A stretch of 64,000 nt of DNA from CATOSD01 sp965226695 (lineage in GTDB: Bacteria; Chloroflexota; Dehalococcoidia; Lucifugimonadales; CATOSD01), in the NCBI GenBank assembly GCA_965226695.1, contig OZ245405.1, positions 2,356,001-2,420,000 on the forward strand, given 5' to 3'. Made by a program: the position numbers and the translations under genes. Numbering within the stretch: the first letter of the stretch is position 1; every line of letters starts with the position of its first letter. Below, in pieces: positions 48,358-57,209 of this stretch. The notes under the pieces were generated by a model, which worked only from the letters and a program-made list of their open reading frames with translations, was not told where the DNA came from and ran no database searches.

Positions 48358-50046
48358 CTACACCGCACCGGCGTGCCCAGGCAACTCCTGGTCCGCGCCG
48401 TATACGTCGCTCGCCGCCTCGGGCGAAACCAGGCCATCGCGCACGTCGCGCTCCACCGACTCCGCGCTCCGCTCCCTGGGTCCATAGATGCCGCCTCCGC
48501 TAGGGAACTCCACTACCAGCTCGTCTGACTCGGTGTCGAGCGGCACGTAGCCCCGCGTCATCTTCTCCGGGTCGTCGCTCAGCGCGACGCCGTTCAGCAC
48601 GACCCGCGTCCGCCTGCCGTCGCCTCCGCCGAAGATGCCCTGCGCCGGGAACAACATCCTGTGGGGGTGAAAGTATATGTTCAGGCTGCCGGGTTGGCCG
48701 GGGGCCTTGCGTACGACCACTCGCTGGCCGGGGCTGCCCCTGTGCCGTCCCGCGCCGGCGGAGTCGGTCACGAACTCCTTGGCGCGGATAAGCGCGGGGC
48801 TGTTCAGCTCGAACACCTCCACAGGCACGTTGGACGCGCTGCTCGGGAACATGTTGAGCCCCATGCCGTCACCCAGGCTCGTTGCCCCGCGGCCTCCGCC
48901 GCAGAACAGGTGAGCGTTGAACACCTTGCCCGCGCCGTCGAATCCGTAGGTGTGCAGGCTGGACATCAGCCCGTTGCCCGACTGGATGTCGCCGGGCAGC
49001 GCCTGCGCCAGCGCGCCGAATATCGCTCCGTGTATGTACCAGCCGGTGTTGACCCGAGATCCGACCGAGATGGGAAAGGTGCAGTTGATGATGCTGCCCT
49101 CCGGCGCGACCGTGGTTATGGGCTGGAAGCAGCCCTCGTTCACGGGCACGTCGGGAGCGAGCAGGCAGGCCATAGGGTACAGCGTGTGGCCGGTGCTGTA
49201 GATGAGGGTGCAGTTGATGCCCCCCCAGTCCACCTGCGGTGACGAGCCGGCGTAGTCCACTTCTATCTCGTCGCCCTTTACGCGAATCTTTACGGCGATC
49301 TTGAGCGGGGTGCCCACGCCGTCGGTGTAAACCTCGTTGTAGTACTCTCCGTCGCGCAGGCCGCTTATGGCGCGGCGCATCGCTGCCTCGGAGCGGCCCC
49401 GGATGGCCTGCGACAGCGCGGACAGGTCTTCCAGCTTGTACTCGTCGAGCAGCGCCACCACGCGCCTGATGCCGACCTCGTTGGCCGCCACCTGCGCCTC
49501 GATGTCCGTCAGCACCATATCCGGCGCGCGCACGTTCCAGCGAAACATGTCGAACACCAGCTCGTTGGGCTCTCCATCGTCGTACAGCTTGCAGATGGGG
49601 AAGAATATGCCCTCCTCGTAGGAGTCTCGCACGTTCTTGGCGTCCAGCGAGCCGCCGATGTCGGAGGTATTGGCGATGTTTCCCGCGAAGCCCACGAACC
49701 GGCCCTGGAAGAATATCGGAGTCACCACCGCGATGTCGGGCAGATGCCCCGCGCACAGCCACGGGTCGTTGGTCAGAAAGACGTCGCCGGGCTTCAAAGT
49801 ATCGGCGGGGTACTTCTTTAGTATCTCCTTGGTGACGTTGGGCATCGTCATGTTGAACACGGGCATGCTTCGGTAGGCATGTGCTATCGAGCGCCCCTCG
49901 GCGTCCATGATCTCGCATCCGAAGTCGTTGGCCGACGCGATAATCGTCGAGACCGCCGTCCTGAGAATCGTAGTCCACATCTCCTCGGTTACGTTGAGAA
50001 GGCGGCTCCAGATTATTTCCAGTGAAACAGGGTCGAATTCCCTCAT
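48358..50046 (-). CDS. hyuB: Hydantoinase B/oxoprolinase family protein
   Basis: This is a 562-residue HyuB-type protein. The start MREFDPVSLEIIWSRLLNVT and the segments CGEI-like FGCEIMDAEGRSI, DVFLTNDPWLCAGHLPDIAV, GNIANTSDIGG and YAGSSPQVDWGGINCTL are family hallmarks. So are GSRVNTGWY and the C-terminal DSAGAGRHRGSPGQRVVV. Together with HyuA it makes ATP-dependent ring-opening amidases such as N-methylhydantoinase, 5-oxoprolinase or acetone carboxylase. I chose ATG 50046, which follows GGGAG; a longer frame to 50268 overlaps the hyuA tail. HyuA lies 62 bases upstream-coded. The ring substrate is unknown. Confidence 0.9.
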   Translation of the reverse strand: MREFDPVSLEIIWSRLLNVTEEMWTTILRTAVSTIIASANDFGCEIMDAEGRSIAHAYRSMPVFNMTMPNVTKEILKKYPADTLKPGDVFLTNDPWLCAGHLPDIAVVTPIFFQGRFVGFAGNIANTSDIGGSLDAKNVRDSYEEGIFFPICKLYDDGEPNELVFDMFRWNVRAPDMVLTDIEAQVAANEVGIRRVVALLDEYKLEDLSALSQAIRGRSEAAMRRAISGLRDGEYYNEVYTDGVGTPLKIAVKIRVKGDEIEVDYAGSSPQVDWGGINCTLIYSTGHTLYPMACLLAPDVPVNEGCFQPITTVAPEGSIINCTFPISVGSRVNTGWYIHGAIFGALAQALPGDIQSGNGLMSSLHTYGFDGAGKVFNAHLFCGGGRGATSLGDGMGLNMFPSSASNVPVEVFELNSPALIRAKEFVTDSAGAGRHRGSPGQRVVVRKAPGQPGSLNIYFHPHRMLFPAQGIFGGGDGRRTRVVLNGVALSDDPEKMTRGYVPLDTESDELVVEFPSGGGIYGPRERSAESVERDVRDGLVSPEAASDVYGADQELPGHAGAV

Positions 50047-50108
50047 TGCACGCTCCCGGTCAGCTCCGATACATCTACCGATTCGCCTCGTCCGGCGGGT
50101 CTCTACGT

Positions 50109-52217
50109 CTACGCCGCGCCGCCCACCTCGAACACCAGATTGAACCACTCGTCCACTTCCGCCCGGTCTTGCGTACCCAGGACCGCCGTGGACTCTTGCT
50201 CCTCCACTATGGCCGGCCCGGTGAGCCGGGCGCCGGGCGCCAGCCGGTAGCGGTCGTAAACGGGGCACTCGATGAATCCCGCGCCCTGGAAGTACGCTCT
50301 TCGTGTGCCCTTCAGCGCAGCGCCGGCGTCCGCGCCCTCGTCCACGTCCTGGCGCGACAGCCGCACCACCGGCTCCGGCCCCGTCGCCAGCAGACGCCAG
50401 TTCTGCACCTCGATGGGTATGTTGAGGTTGCGGCGCGAGTAGAGCTCCTCGTAGATGTCGTGGAAGTCCGCCTGGATGCGATCGAGCTGCCCGGCGCCCA
50501 GCTCGCCTGCCGGGATTGGCACGTTGATCTCGTGTATCTGGCCGCTCAGGCGCATGTCGGCAGAGCGCGCGAAAGTCACTCCGTCCTCCGGCGTGCCGGC
50601 CTGTGCCAGCAGCCGCATAGCCTGCCTCTCCATTTCCCGGTACACGCCGTTCACCTCGTCCCAGTCCGCACCCTCCAGCGAGGACGGCAGCGAGCGCACC
50701 TCCTCGAACGACAGCGGCGCGGTCAGGCAGCCGAGCGCGGACGTCACTCCCGCGGCCAGCGGCGAAATCACGCGGCGGGCCCCCATCTTGCGAGCCACCT
50801 CGCAGGCGTGCGCCGGCCCCGCGCCGCCGAATGCGACCACGCTGTAGTTGCGCGGGTCCTTGTTGCGCCCGATCACGTGCAGCCGCGCCGAGGAGGCCAT
50901 GTTCTCAGTGACCACGCTGTATATTCCCCACGCGGCCTCCTCCTCGCTAAGGCCCAGGGCGTCGCCCAGCCTGGCGACGGTCCGCCTCGCGGCGTCCGCG
51001 TCGAGTCTCATTCGCCCGCCCAGGAAGTAGTCGGGGTTGAGATAGCCCAGCACCAGGTTAGCGTCCGTCACTGTCGGCTCGTCGCCGCCCTGGCCGTAGC
51101 AGGCCGGGCCCGGTCTCGCCCCAGAGCTCTGCGGCCCCACCTTGAGCAGGCCCAGACTGTCAGTCCACGCTATGCTTCCGCCTCCGGAGCCTATCTCGAT
51201 AAGCTCGACGACGGGAATCACTATCGGCAGGCCGCTTCCGGCCTTGAAGCGGTGCACCCGCGCGACCTCTATCCTGCTGGACAGCGTAGGCCTGCCGCCC
51301 TCTATGACGCATGTCTTGGCCGTGGTGCCTCCCATATCCAGGGACACCAGGTCCGGCTGGCCCAACAGCTCACCGTAAAACCTGGCCGCCAGCGCGCCGG
51401 CCGCCGGCCCGGACTCCAGCATCCGTACTGGTCGCTCCGCCGCCGCCTCGCTTCCGATCACGCCGCCCGCCGAGTGCATCACCAGGAGCTGGCCGGAGTA
51501 GCCCTCTTCGGCCAGGCTTCCGTTGAGAGACGCCAGGTAGCGGGACACGGCGGGCTTGACGTAGCAGTCCGCGACCGTGGTCGAGGTGCGCTCGTACTCG
51601 TTAACGACCGGCGCGACCTCCGACGACAGCGATAGGGCCACATCCGGGAAACGCTCCTCGATGGCAGCCTTGAGCCTCTGTTCATGTTCCGGATTCTTGT
51701 AGGCATGAAGCAGGGACACCGCAACACCCTCGACGTTCTGCTCGAGCAACTCGCCCATGGTTTCCATCGCGGCGTCCACGTCCAACGGAGCGACAACGTT
51801 GCCGTCGCGGTCCACCCTCTCGACGACCCCGCGCCGGAGGTAACGCGGCACAAGGGGAGGGGGATACTGCGCCTTCAGGTCGTAGATGTCGTAGATCTGC
51901 TCTCGACCCATCTGAAGGATGTCCCGGAATCCTTCCGTTGTCAGCAGCGCGGTCTTAGCTCCCTTGCGCTCAATTATGGAGTTGGTCGCCAGTGTCGTGC
52001 TGTGTACGACCATCCGCAGGCAGTCGAAGTCGACACCCGCGTCGTCGAGCAGCTCCGCCGCCCCCGCGATGAGCGCAACGTGCGGGTTCTCCGGGTCGGT
52101 GAGCACCTTGTTGACGAGCACCCGCCCGGTCGAAAGCTCGAGCAACGAAAAGTCCGTGAAGGTGCCCCCAATGTCCACGCTGAGCGCGTGCGTGAACCGG
52201 TTGGCGGAGTCGGTCAT
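50109..52217 (-). CDS. hyuA: Hydantoinase A/oxoprolinase family protein
   Basis: This is a 702-residue actin-fold ATPase subunit that pairs with HyuB. Signatures are the N-terminal phosphate loop LSVDIGGTFTDFSLLEL, VVHSTTLATNSIIERKGAKT, GYSGQLLVMHSAGGV, the second phosphate site LVSLDMGGTTAKTCVIEGG, IGSGGGSIAW and RPGPACYGQGG, then VVAFGGAGPAHACEVARKMG. The last is a region seen in hydantoin-utilising and acetone-carboxylase-type proteins. I start at ATG 52217, following GGGAG. A TTGACG-N17-TAAACT promoter lies about 105 bases upstream. The HyuA-HyuB pair is complete, and the operon seems to hold just these two genes. Confidence 0.91.
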   Translation of the reverse strand: MTDSANRFTHALSVDIGGTFTDFSLLELSTGRVLVNKVLTDPENPHVALIAGAAELLDDAGVDFDCLRMVVHSTTLATNSIIERKGAKTALLTTEGFRDILQMGREQIYDIYDLKAQYPPPLVPRYLRRGVVERVDRDGNVVAPLDVDAAMETMGELLEQNVEGVAVSLLHAYKNPEHEQRLKAAIEERFPDVALSLSSEVAPVVNEYERTSTTVADCYVKPAVSRYLASLNGSLAEEGYSGQLLVMHSAGGVIGSEAAAERPVRMLESGPAAGALAARFYGELLGQPDLVSLDMGGTTAKTCVIEGGRPTLSSRIEVARVHRFKAGSGLPIVIPVVELIEIGSGGGSIAWTDSLGLLKVGPQSSGARPGPACYGQGGDEPTVTDANLVLGYLNPDYFLGGRMRLDADAARRTVARLGDALGLSEEEAAWGIYSVVTENMASSARLHVIGRNKDPRNYSVVAFGGAGPAHACEVARKMGARRVISPLAAGVTSALGCLTAPLSFEEVRSLPSSLEGADWDEVNGVYREMERQAMRLLAQAGTPEDGVTFARSADMRLSGQIHEINVPIPAGELGAGQLDRIQADFHDIYEELYSRRNLNIPIEVQNWRLLATGPEPVVRLSRQDVDEGADAGAALKGTRRAYFQGAGFIECPVYDRYRLAPGARLTGPAIVEEQESTAVLGTQDRAEVDEWFNLVFEVGGAA

Positions 52218-52547
52218 GTCTGCTCCCGGTGGCCGGCAATCCGACTTGCCGACAAGATGTGATTCGCCACCGCGCGGATGCGTGCTGCCGAGCGCAACGG
52301 CCTCCGCCGCGAACCAGAGCGAGTTTAGCAACCGCCACAAGGGCCGTCAACCAAACGCGCGGCAAGGTCGCGGGCCCCCCGGGGCGCTTTCACCGCTGAC
52401 GCAGAGGAAAACGGACGTTGTAGGGGCGAGACCGGAAGTTGCCCATTGGGGCGCCGGGACCGCCTTGGCGGCTACCCTTTGCGAACGCATCTGGGCTAGC
52501 ATTGAGTGAGAGGAAAAACAAATCACCAGTTGGTACGGAGTGAAGCA
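52218..52547. other. Divergent intergenic region between hyuA and plsY
   Basis: This 330-base region holds the hyuA promoter (52322-52350, minus strand). Near 52418 it has a GTAGGGGCG piece that looks like the left half of the repeat at 60936. I see no gene and no clear plsY promoter, only a weak TAGCAT about 50 bases before ATG 52548. Confidence 0.45.
52322..52350 (-). promoter_or_regulatory. Promoter of the hyuAB operon
   Basis: On the minus strand TTGACG (52345-52350) and TAAACT (52322-52327) are 17 bases apart, about 105 bases upstream of ATG 52217. The layout copies the mutase operon promoter at 41077. Confidence 0.68.
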
Positions 52548-53138
52548 ATGGAACCAGGCATAGTGACGATCGCCGCGTTGGTCGTGGGCGGCTACCTGCT
52601 CGGTTCGGTGCCGGCGGCCTACCTGATAACGCGGGCCGCTGGAGCGAACGTGTACGAGGTCGGCACTCGCAACCCCGGCGCCGCCAACACGTTCCGCGAG
52701 GTCGGACGAGTGGCGGGCGCCGCGGTGTTCGCCGCGGACGCGCTGAAGGGCGCGTTGCCAGTGCTCGTGGGTCGGCTGCTGGACGCACCGGTCCCGGTAC
52801 TGGCCGCCGGCGGTGCCGCCGCATTGCTTGGCCACTGGCTACCGGTCTTCATGCGGTTCAGAGGGGGCGCTGGCCTCGCGACCGCCATTGGTGCGGGGCT
52901 GGCGCTGACGCCTGTCCTGGGAGCCATCGGGGGGCTCGCCGGATTGGTCTCGTTGGTGTTGCTGCGCCGGTCCGTGGAGTCCGCCGTAATCGGATACGCG
53001 GCGCTTATCGCCGCGGGCGTCTTTTTCGGCGCGGACTGGCAGATAGTGGCGTCCGCCTTCGCGCTGACGGTCGCGGTGGGCCTGCGGGCGCTCATCTTAT
53101 TGCGCCCGTGGCGGGGCAGGGGAGACGATGGCGGCTGA
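52548..53138 (+). CDS. plsY: Glycerol-3-phosphate acyltransferase PlsY-like protein
   Basis: This is a 196-residue membrane protein of the PlsY family, which moves an acyl group from acyl phosphate to glycerol-3-phosphate in the first step of phospholipid synthesis. Motif 1 is GTRNPGAANTFREVG, the KG segment reads DALKGALPV, and motif 3 is GHWLPVFMRFRGG. The usual GGKG reads GGAG here, so the conserved Lys is Ala. Five hydrophobic helices are visible, and the length is standard. The change may lower activity or alter specificity, and there may be another plsY elsewhere. ATG 52548 follows CGGAGTGAAG. It is divergent from hyuA. Confidence 0.83.
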   Translation: MEPGIVTIAALVVGGYLLGSVPAAYLITRAAGANVYEVGTRNPGAANTFREVGRVAGAAVFAADALKGALPVLVGRLLDAPVPVLAAGGAAALLGHWLPVFMRFRGGAGLATAIGAGLALTPVLGAIGGLAGLVSLVLLRRSVESAVIGYAALIAAGVFFGADWQIVASAFALTVAVGLRALILLRPWRGRGDDGG

Positions 53139-53223
53139 GGCAGGACAACCGACCTAGAGCGGCACGTCCCGCCGGAACTGGCGCTCGCGGCCGTTGCGAG
53201 CGCCACGTCGCCACTCTTCCAGG

Positions 53224-54420
53224 TCAGCCCTGCGTGTGCGCCGCCGTGAGGCCTGACTCCAGGCGCTCTATCGCCTCGTCGATCTCTTCTCTCGTCACCG
53301 TCAGCGGCGGCATCAGCCTCACGGCGTTGGGCCGCAGCGGGTTAAGCAGAATGCCCGCCTCGTTGCAGGCCGCTACCACCGCGGGCGAAATGTCCGAGTT
53401 GAAGAACACGGCCCACAGCAGGCCCATGCCCCGCACCTCACCAATGCAATCGTGGTTGGCCTTCAGTTTGTTGAGCGCCGCGCCCAGGTATTCGCCCATC
53501 GCGGCGGCGTTGCCGCATACGTCGTTTTCGATGATGTACTTGGTGGACGCGAACGCCGCTGCGCAGGTCAGCGCGTTGCCTCCAAACGTGGAGCCGTGGT
53601 CGCCCGGCACAAACGCCATCGCGTGGTCCTTGGCGAGGAACGCGCCTATCGGCACTCCGCCGCCCAGTCCCTTGGCAAGGGTCATTATGTCCGGCTCGAC
53701 GCCGAACGTCTGGTATCCGAATAACGTGCCCAGCCGGCCCAGGCCTGTCTGCACCTCGTCGAAGATGAGCAGCAGGCCGTTCTCGTCGCACCACTCGCGC
53801 ACCTGCTCGAGGTAGCCCACGCTGGGGATGTTGACGCCGCCCTCGCCCTGCACCGGCTCCAGCATCACCGCGCAGGTGTCGTCGGTGGTGGCCGACTTCA
53901 GCGCCTCGATGTCGTCGAAGTCGACGTGCGTGAAGCCCGTGGGTATCGGCTCGAATATCTGCTGGTAGTGTGGCTGACCCGTCGCGGCGACGTTCATCAT
54001 GGTCCTGCCGTGAAACGAGTTGAACGCCGTGATTATCTCCACGGCCCCGTCGCGGTTGGCCTTGCCCCACTTGCGGGCGAGTTTGATGGCGCCCTCGTTA
54101 GCCTCGGCGCCGCTGTTGCATATGAATATCTTGTCCAGGCAACTGTTCTCGACCAGGATCTGGGCGAGCTGGATCTGGGGGATGGTGTAGAACTGATTGG
54201 ATGTCTGAAGCAGTGTGCGCGCCTGCCTCTCGATCGCCTCGGCCACCTGCGGATTGGCATGGCCCACGTTGTTGACCGCCCAGCCGGAGGTGAAGTCCAG
54301 GTACTCCTTGTCGTCCACGTCCCAGACTCGGGTGCCTTCTCCGCGAGCGATCACGACCGGCTGCCGGCGGACGACGAACATGTAGTACTGGCTCTCGAGG
54401 TCTTTCCAATCGGTTGTCAT
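53224..54420 (-). CDS. argD: Acetylornithine/ornithine-type class III aminotransferase
   Basis: This is a 398-residue PLP enzyme of class III. The Lys that binds PLP is in LAKGLGGGVPIGA, and the phosphate-cup motif is CNSGAEANEGAIKLARKW. The EPVQGEGGVN, LLIFDEVQTGLGRLG and GSTFGGNALTCAAA segments are typical. In arginine synthesis it would convert N-acetylglutamate semialdehyde to N-acetylornithine. Although ornithine or 4-aminobutyrate transaminases look alike, the location after argJ, argB and the UPF0182 gene on the same strand, with 1-base spacing, supports ArgD. ArgC and ArgF are not in the window. Confidence 0.88.
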   Translation of the reverse strand: MTTDWKDLESQYYMFVVRRQPVVIARGEGTRVWDVDDKEYLDFTSGWAVNNVGHANPQVAEAIERQARTLLQTSNQFYTIPQIQLAQILVENSCLDKIFICNSGAEANEGAIKLARKWGKANRDGAVEIITAFNSFHGRTMMNVAATGQPHYQQIFEPIPTGFTHVDFDDIEALKSATTDDTCAVMLEPVQGEGGVNIPSVGYLEQVREWCDENGLLLIFDEVQTGLGRLGTLFGYQTFGVEPDIMTLAKGLGGGVPIGAFLAKDHAMAFVPGDHGSTFGGNALTCAAAFASTKYIIENDVCGNAAAMGEYLGAALNKLKANHDCIGEVRGMGLLWAVFFNSDISPAVVAACNEAGILLNPLRPNAVRLMPPLTVTREEIDEAIERLESGLTAAHTQG

Positions 54421-54421
54421 C

Positions 54422-57202
54422 TTAGTTGCCTCCTGCTATTTCCTTCAGCCGGTCCAAAGCCTCTTCGATCTCTGAGACGTTGTCCTTCAGCTCGTCCAGG
54501 GCCGAAAGTAGACTCTCAATCTCATCTTGCAGACCTATGCCCGCCGACGGCGCCTGCGTCTGGCCGTTCGTCCGCGCGGCGGGGGCCTCCGCCTTGAAGC
54601 CGGTCAGCGACGCGAGCGCTTCGTTCAGCGAGTCCTCCATCACCACCCTGTCGCCGGTGGCCAGGATGACGCGCTTCAGCTCCGGAAACCTGACGCCCTC
54701 CGCGCGGATGTACACCGGCTCCGCGTACAGCAGGCTCTCGCCGATGGGTATGACCAGCAGGTTGCCCCTGATACACACCGCGCCCTCTGAGCAGCGGAGC
54801 GTGAACCAGGCCGAGATGTCCTGGTCGTTGTCGATGCGCGCCTCCACCTGCTCCGGGCCGTCGATCTGCCTGTCCTTGGGGAAGTTGAATGCCACCAGAC
54901 TGCCGTAGTGCTCGCGGTCGCTCCTGGCCGCGAGCCAGCCTATCAGGTTCTGGCGTTGGCTTGGCGTGTAGGGGAGAAGCAGAACGAACTCCTCCCGGTC
55001 TTCGCCCGGCAGCTTCATTATCACGTAGTATGACTCCACCGGCTGGAGCTGATCTTCCTGTCCGAACTTCTCGTTGGGTATCGCCCAAAGGTCCTCGTTG
55101 TTGTAGAAGTTCTGCGGGTCCTTCATGTGGTACTTGGTGTACTTGTGAGCCTGCAGGTCGAACATGTCCTGCGGGTACCGCACGTGCTGCGCCAGCGCGG
55201 GAGGCATCTCTTCCTGCGACTTGAAAAGACCCGGGAACATGCCCCGGTAGGTGGCGATGATCGGGTCGTTGACGTCCCACTCGTACATCAGCACGTCGCC
55301 GTTGAAGGCGTCCACCGTAATCTTGACGCTGTTGCGAATGTAGTTGATTCGCTCTCCGCCTTCCGTGTCGGTCGGGTCGGAGTAGGGGAAGTGGTCTGTT
55401 ACGGTGTAGGCGTCCTGCATCCAGAAGAGCTGCCCGTCGGCGACCACGATGTAGGGGTCCTCGTCCAGCCACAGGAACGGCGCAATGGACTTGATCCGCT
55501 CCTGGACCTGGCGGCGGTACTGGATCAGGCTCTCACTCGTTATCTCGCCGCTTATCAGGATGTTCACGTCCGCGAACTGCCAGGCGTAGGCCATGCGCCG
55601 GACGAACGACGAAAGCCCGACGCCCCCGTCGCCTGTGTAGCTGGTGCGGATGAGGTCGCCCTCCTCCGTCTGAAAGTCCAGCTCGTTGGTGTTGGTCTTT
55701 ACGATGACGTAGTCGTCGGTGTTCTCGCCGTAATATATGCGCGGGTTTTCCACCAACAGCTCCGGCTCGGGCGCGCCCTCCACGCCGATGGGGATTACGC
55801 CGTCCGCCGGTATGTCCTTGGCGAAGAACAGCGGTCTACCCTCTGGAGTGAATTCCGTCACCGGGCTCATGGCGATGCCAATCCCGTGCGTATAGAAGAG
55901 GTGCCGGTTGAGCCACGTCTGGGACTCGGGCTGCAGCTTGTCTGTCGCTACCTCGCGGGCGGCCAGCAGCACCTGGCGGTACGAGCCGCCTATGGTGTAA
56001 CGGCCCACGTCAACGCCAATGAAATCGTAGTACGGCCGTATAAGCTGGATCTGCCGGTACACGTCCGTCAGGGGGCGGTAGTCCCACAGCCGTATGTTGT
56101 TGATCGTCAGCGCGTTGTCGGCTATCAACTCGGACGTCACTTCGCTTCCGGCCTGGTAGAACTGCTCGTCTATGTTGTCGAGCGCGTAGCCCTGGCGCGT
56201 GAACTCGAGGTTGTTGGAGATGTACTCCGACTCCCTGACGAACTCGTTCGGAGTCACGGTAAGGCGCTGCACCAGGGAAGGCCAGGCCGCGCCCAATGCG
56301 AGCGAGGCGACCACCCACAGCACGACCGCGCCCATAAACAGCCTCATGCCGGACAGCCATATGTTGACCAGCAGCAGTATGCCGCTCGCCACCGCTATGA
56401 TAGCCGTTATCATCAGCGCCGGCATGCGCGCGTTCAGGTCGGTGTATGCCACTCCGAACACGGCGCCGTCCTCGGACAGCAGCAGCTCCCAGCGGTCTAT
56501 CCACTGTCCGGCGGCGATGGTGAACAGGATCAGCGCCCCCATGACGGAGACGTGCACTTTTAGCGAGGGTGCAATCGAGAAGCGGTCTCCGCGCAGTCCG
56601 GACCGGATGAAGTAGATGGCGACCACGGCCAGCACCGACACCACCAGAACGCCCAGAACCCAGCCCTGCACGAAGCCGTACACGGGCAGGGCAAAGACGT
56701 AGAATCCGAGGTCCAGGCCGTAGATCGGGTCAGTCTGGCCGAAGGGGACGGACTCCAGGAATCGCAGGAAGTACTCCCACTGCGACGCCAGCGCCGCGCC
56801 GAATATCACGCTCAGCAGCACGCCCGCGCCGACACTGCCCCACACGACCAGCTTTCGCAGAAATTCGACCGCCTCATCCGGCAGCGACACGTTTGCCTGG
56901 CCGTCGGACTTTCGGAAGGCCAGGAAGATATTGATTGCCAGCACGAGTCCGGCCACCAGCATACCTGCAACGAACATGCCTACTCGCGTGAACAGAATCT
57001 TGGTGTAGACGCCGCGGTAACCCAGCGACTCGTACCACAGCCAATCGGTGTACACCGAGCGCGCGAGGGAAAACAGCGCGAATACCGCGACGACCCCTAT
57101 GACGACGGCGCCCCACTTCAGTATGCCGCCAATCTGGATGGGGATCTGTTCGGGCTCGAACTCCTGGGGGTAGCCGTTACCGTTCTCGTTATCGGGGTTC
57201 AT
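54422..57202 (-). CDS. UPF0182 (COG1615) family integral membrane protein
   Basis: This is a 926-residue protein of the uncharacterised UPF0182 family, which is common in Actinobacteria, Cyanobacteria and Chloroflexota. About seven helices lie in the first 330 residues (for example IQIGGILKWGAVVIGVVAVF and LLVNIWLSGMRLFMGAVVLW). The large remaining part is a predicted extracytoplasmic domain with Tyr/Asp-rich segments such as NIRLWDYRPL and YYGENTDDYVIV. A short coiled-coil tail (LSALDELKDNVSEIEEALDR) follows. Its position is striking: 7 bases downstream of argB and 1 base upstream of argD. Its function is not established; the operon context is the only clue. Confidence 0.92.
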   Translation of the reverse strand: MNPDNENGNGYPQEFEPEQIPIQIGGILKWGAVVIGVVAVFALFSLARSVYTDWLWYESLGYRGVYTKILFTRVGMFVAGMLVAGLVLAINIFLAFRKSDGQANVSLPDEAVEFLRKLVVWGSVGAGVLLSVIFGAALASQWEYFLRFLESVPFGQTDPIYGLDLGFYVFALPVYGFVQGWVLGVLVVSVLAVVAIYFIRSGLRGDRFSIAPSLKVHVSVMGALILFTIAAGQWIDRWELLLSEDGAVFGVAYTDLNARMPALMITAIIAVASGILLLVNIWLSGMRLFMGAVVLWVVASLALGAAWPSLVQRLTVTPNEFVRESEYISNNLEFTRQGYALDNIDEQFYQAGSEVTSELIADNALTINNIRLWDYRPLTDVYRQIQLIRPYYDFIGVDVGRYTIGGSYRQVLLAAREVATDKLQPESQTWLNRHLFYTHGIGIAMSPVTEFTPEGRPLFFAKDIPADGVIPIGVEGAPEPELLVENPRIYYGENTDDYVIVKTNTNELDFQTEEGDLIRTSYTGDGGVGLSSFVRRMAYAWQFADVNILISGEITSESLIQYRRQVQERIKSIAPFLWLDEDPYIVVADGQLFWMQDAYTVTDHFPYSDPTDTEGGERINYIRNSVKITVDAFNGDVLMYEWDVNDPIIATYRGMFPGLFKSQEEMPPALAQHVRYPQDMFDLQAHKYTKYHMKDPQNFYNNEDLWAIPNEKFGQEDQLQPVESYYVIMKLPGEDREEFVLLLPYTPSQRQNLIGWLAARSDREHYGSLVAFNFPKDRQIDGPEQVEARIDNDQDISAWFTLRCSEGAVCIRGNLLVIPIGESLLYAEPVYIRAEGVRFPELKRVILATGDRVVMEDSLNEALASLTGFKAEAPAARTNGQTQAPSAGIGLQDEIESLLSALDELKDNVSEIEEALDRLKEIAGGN

Positions 57203-57209
57203 AGTGTCG

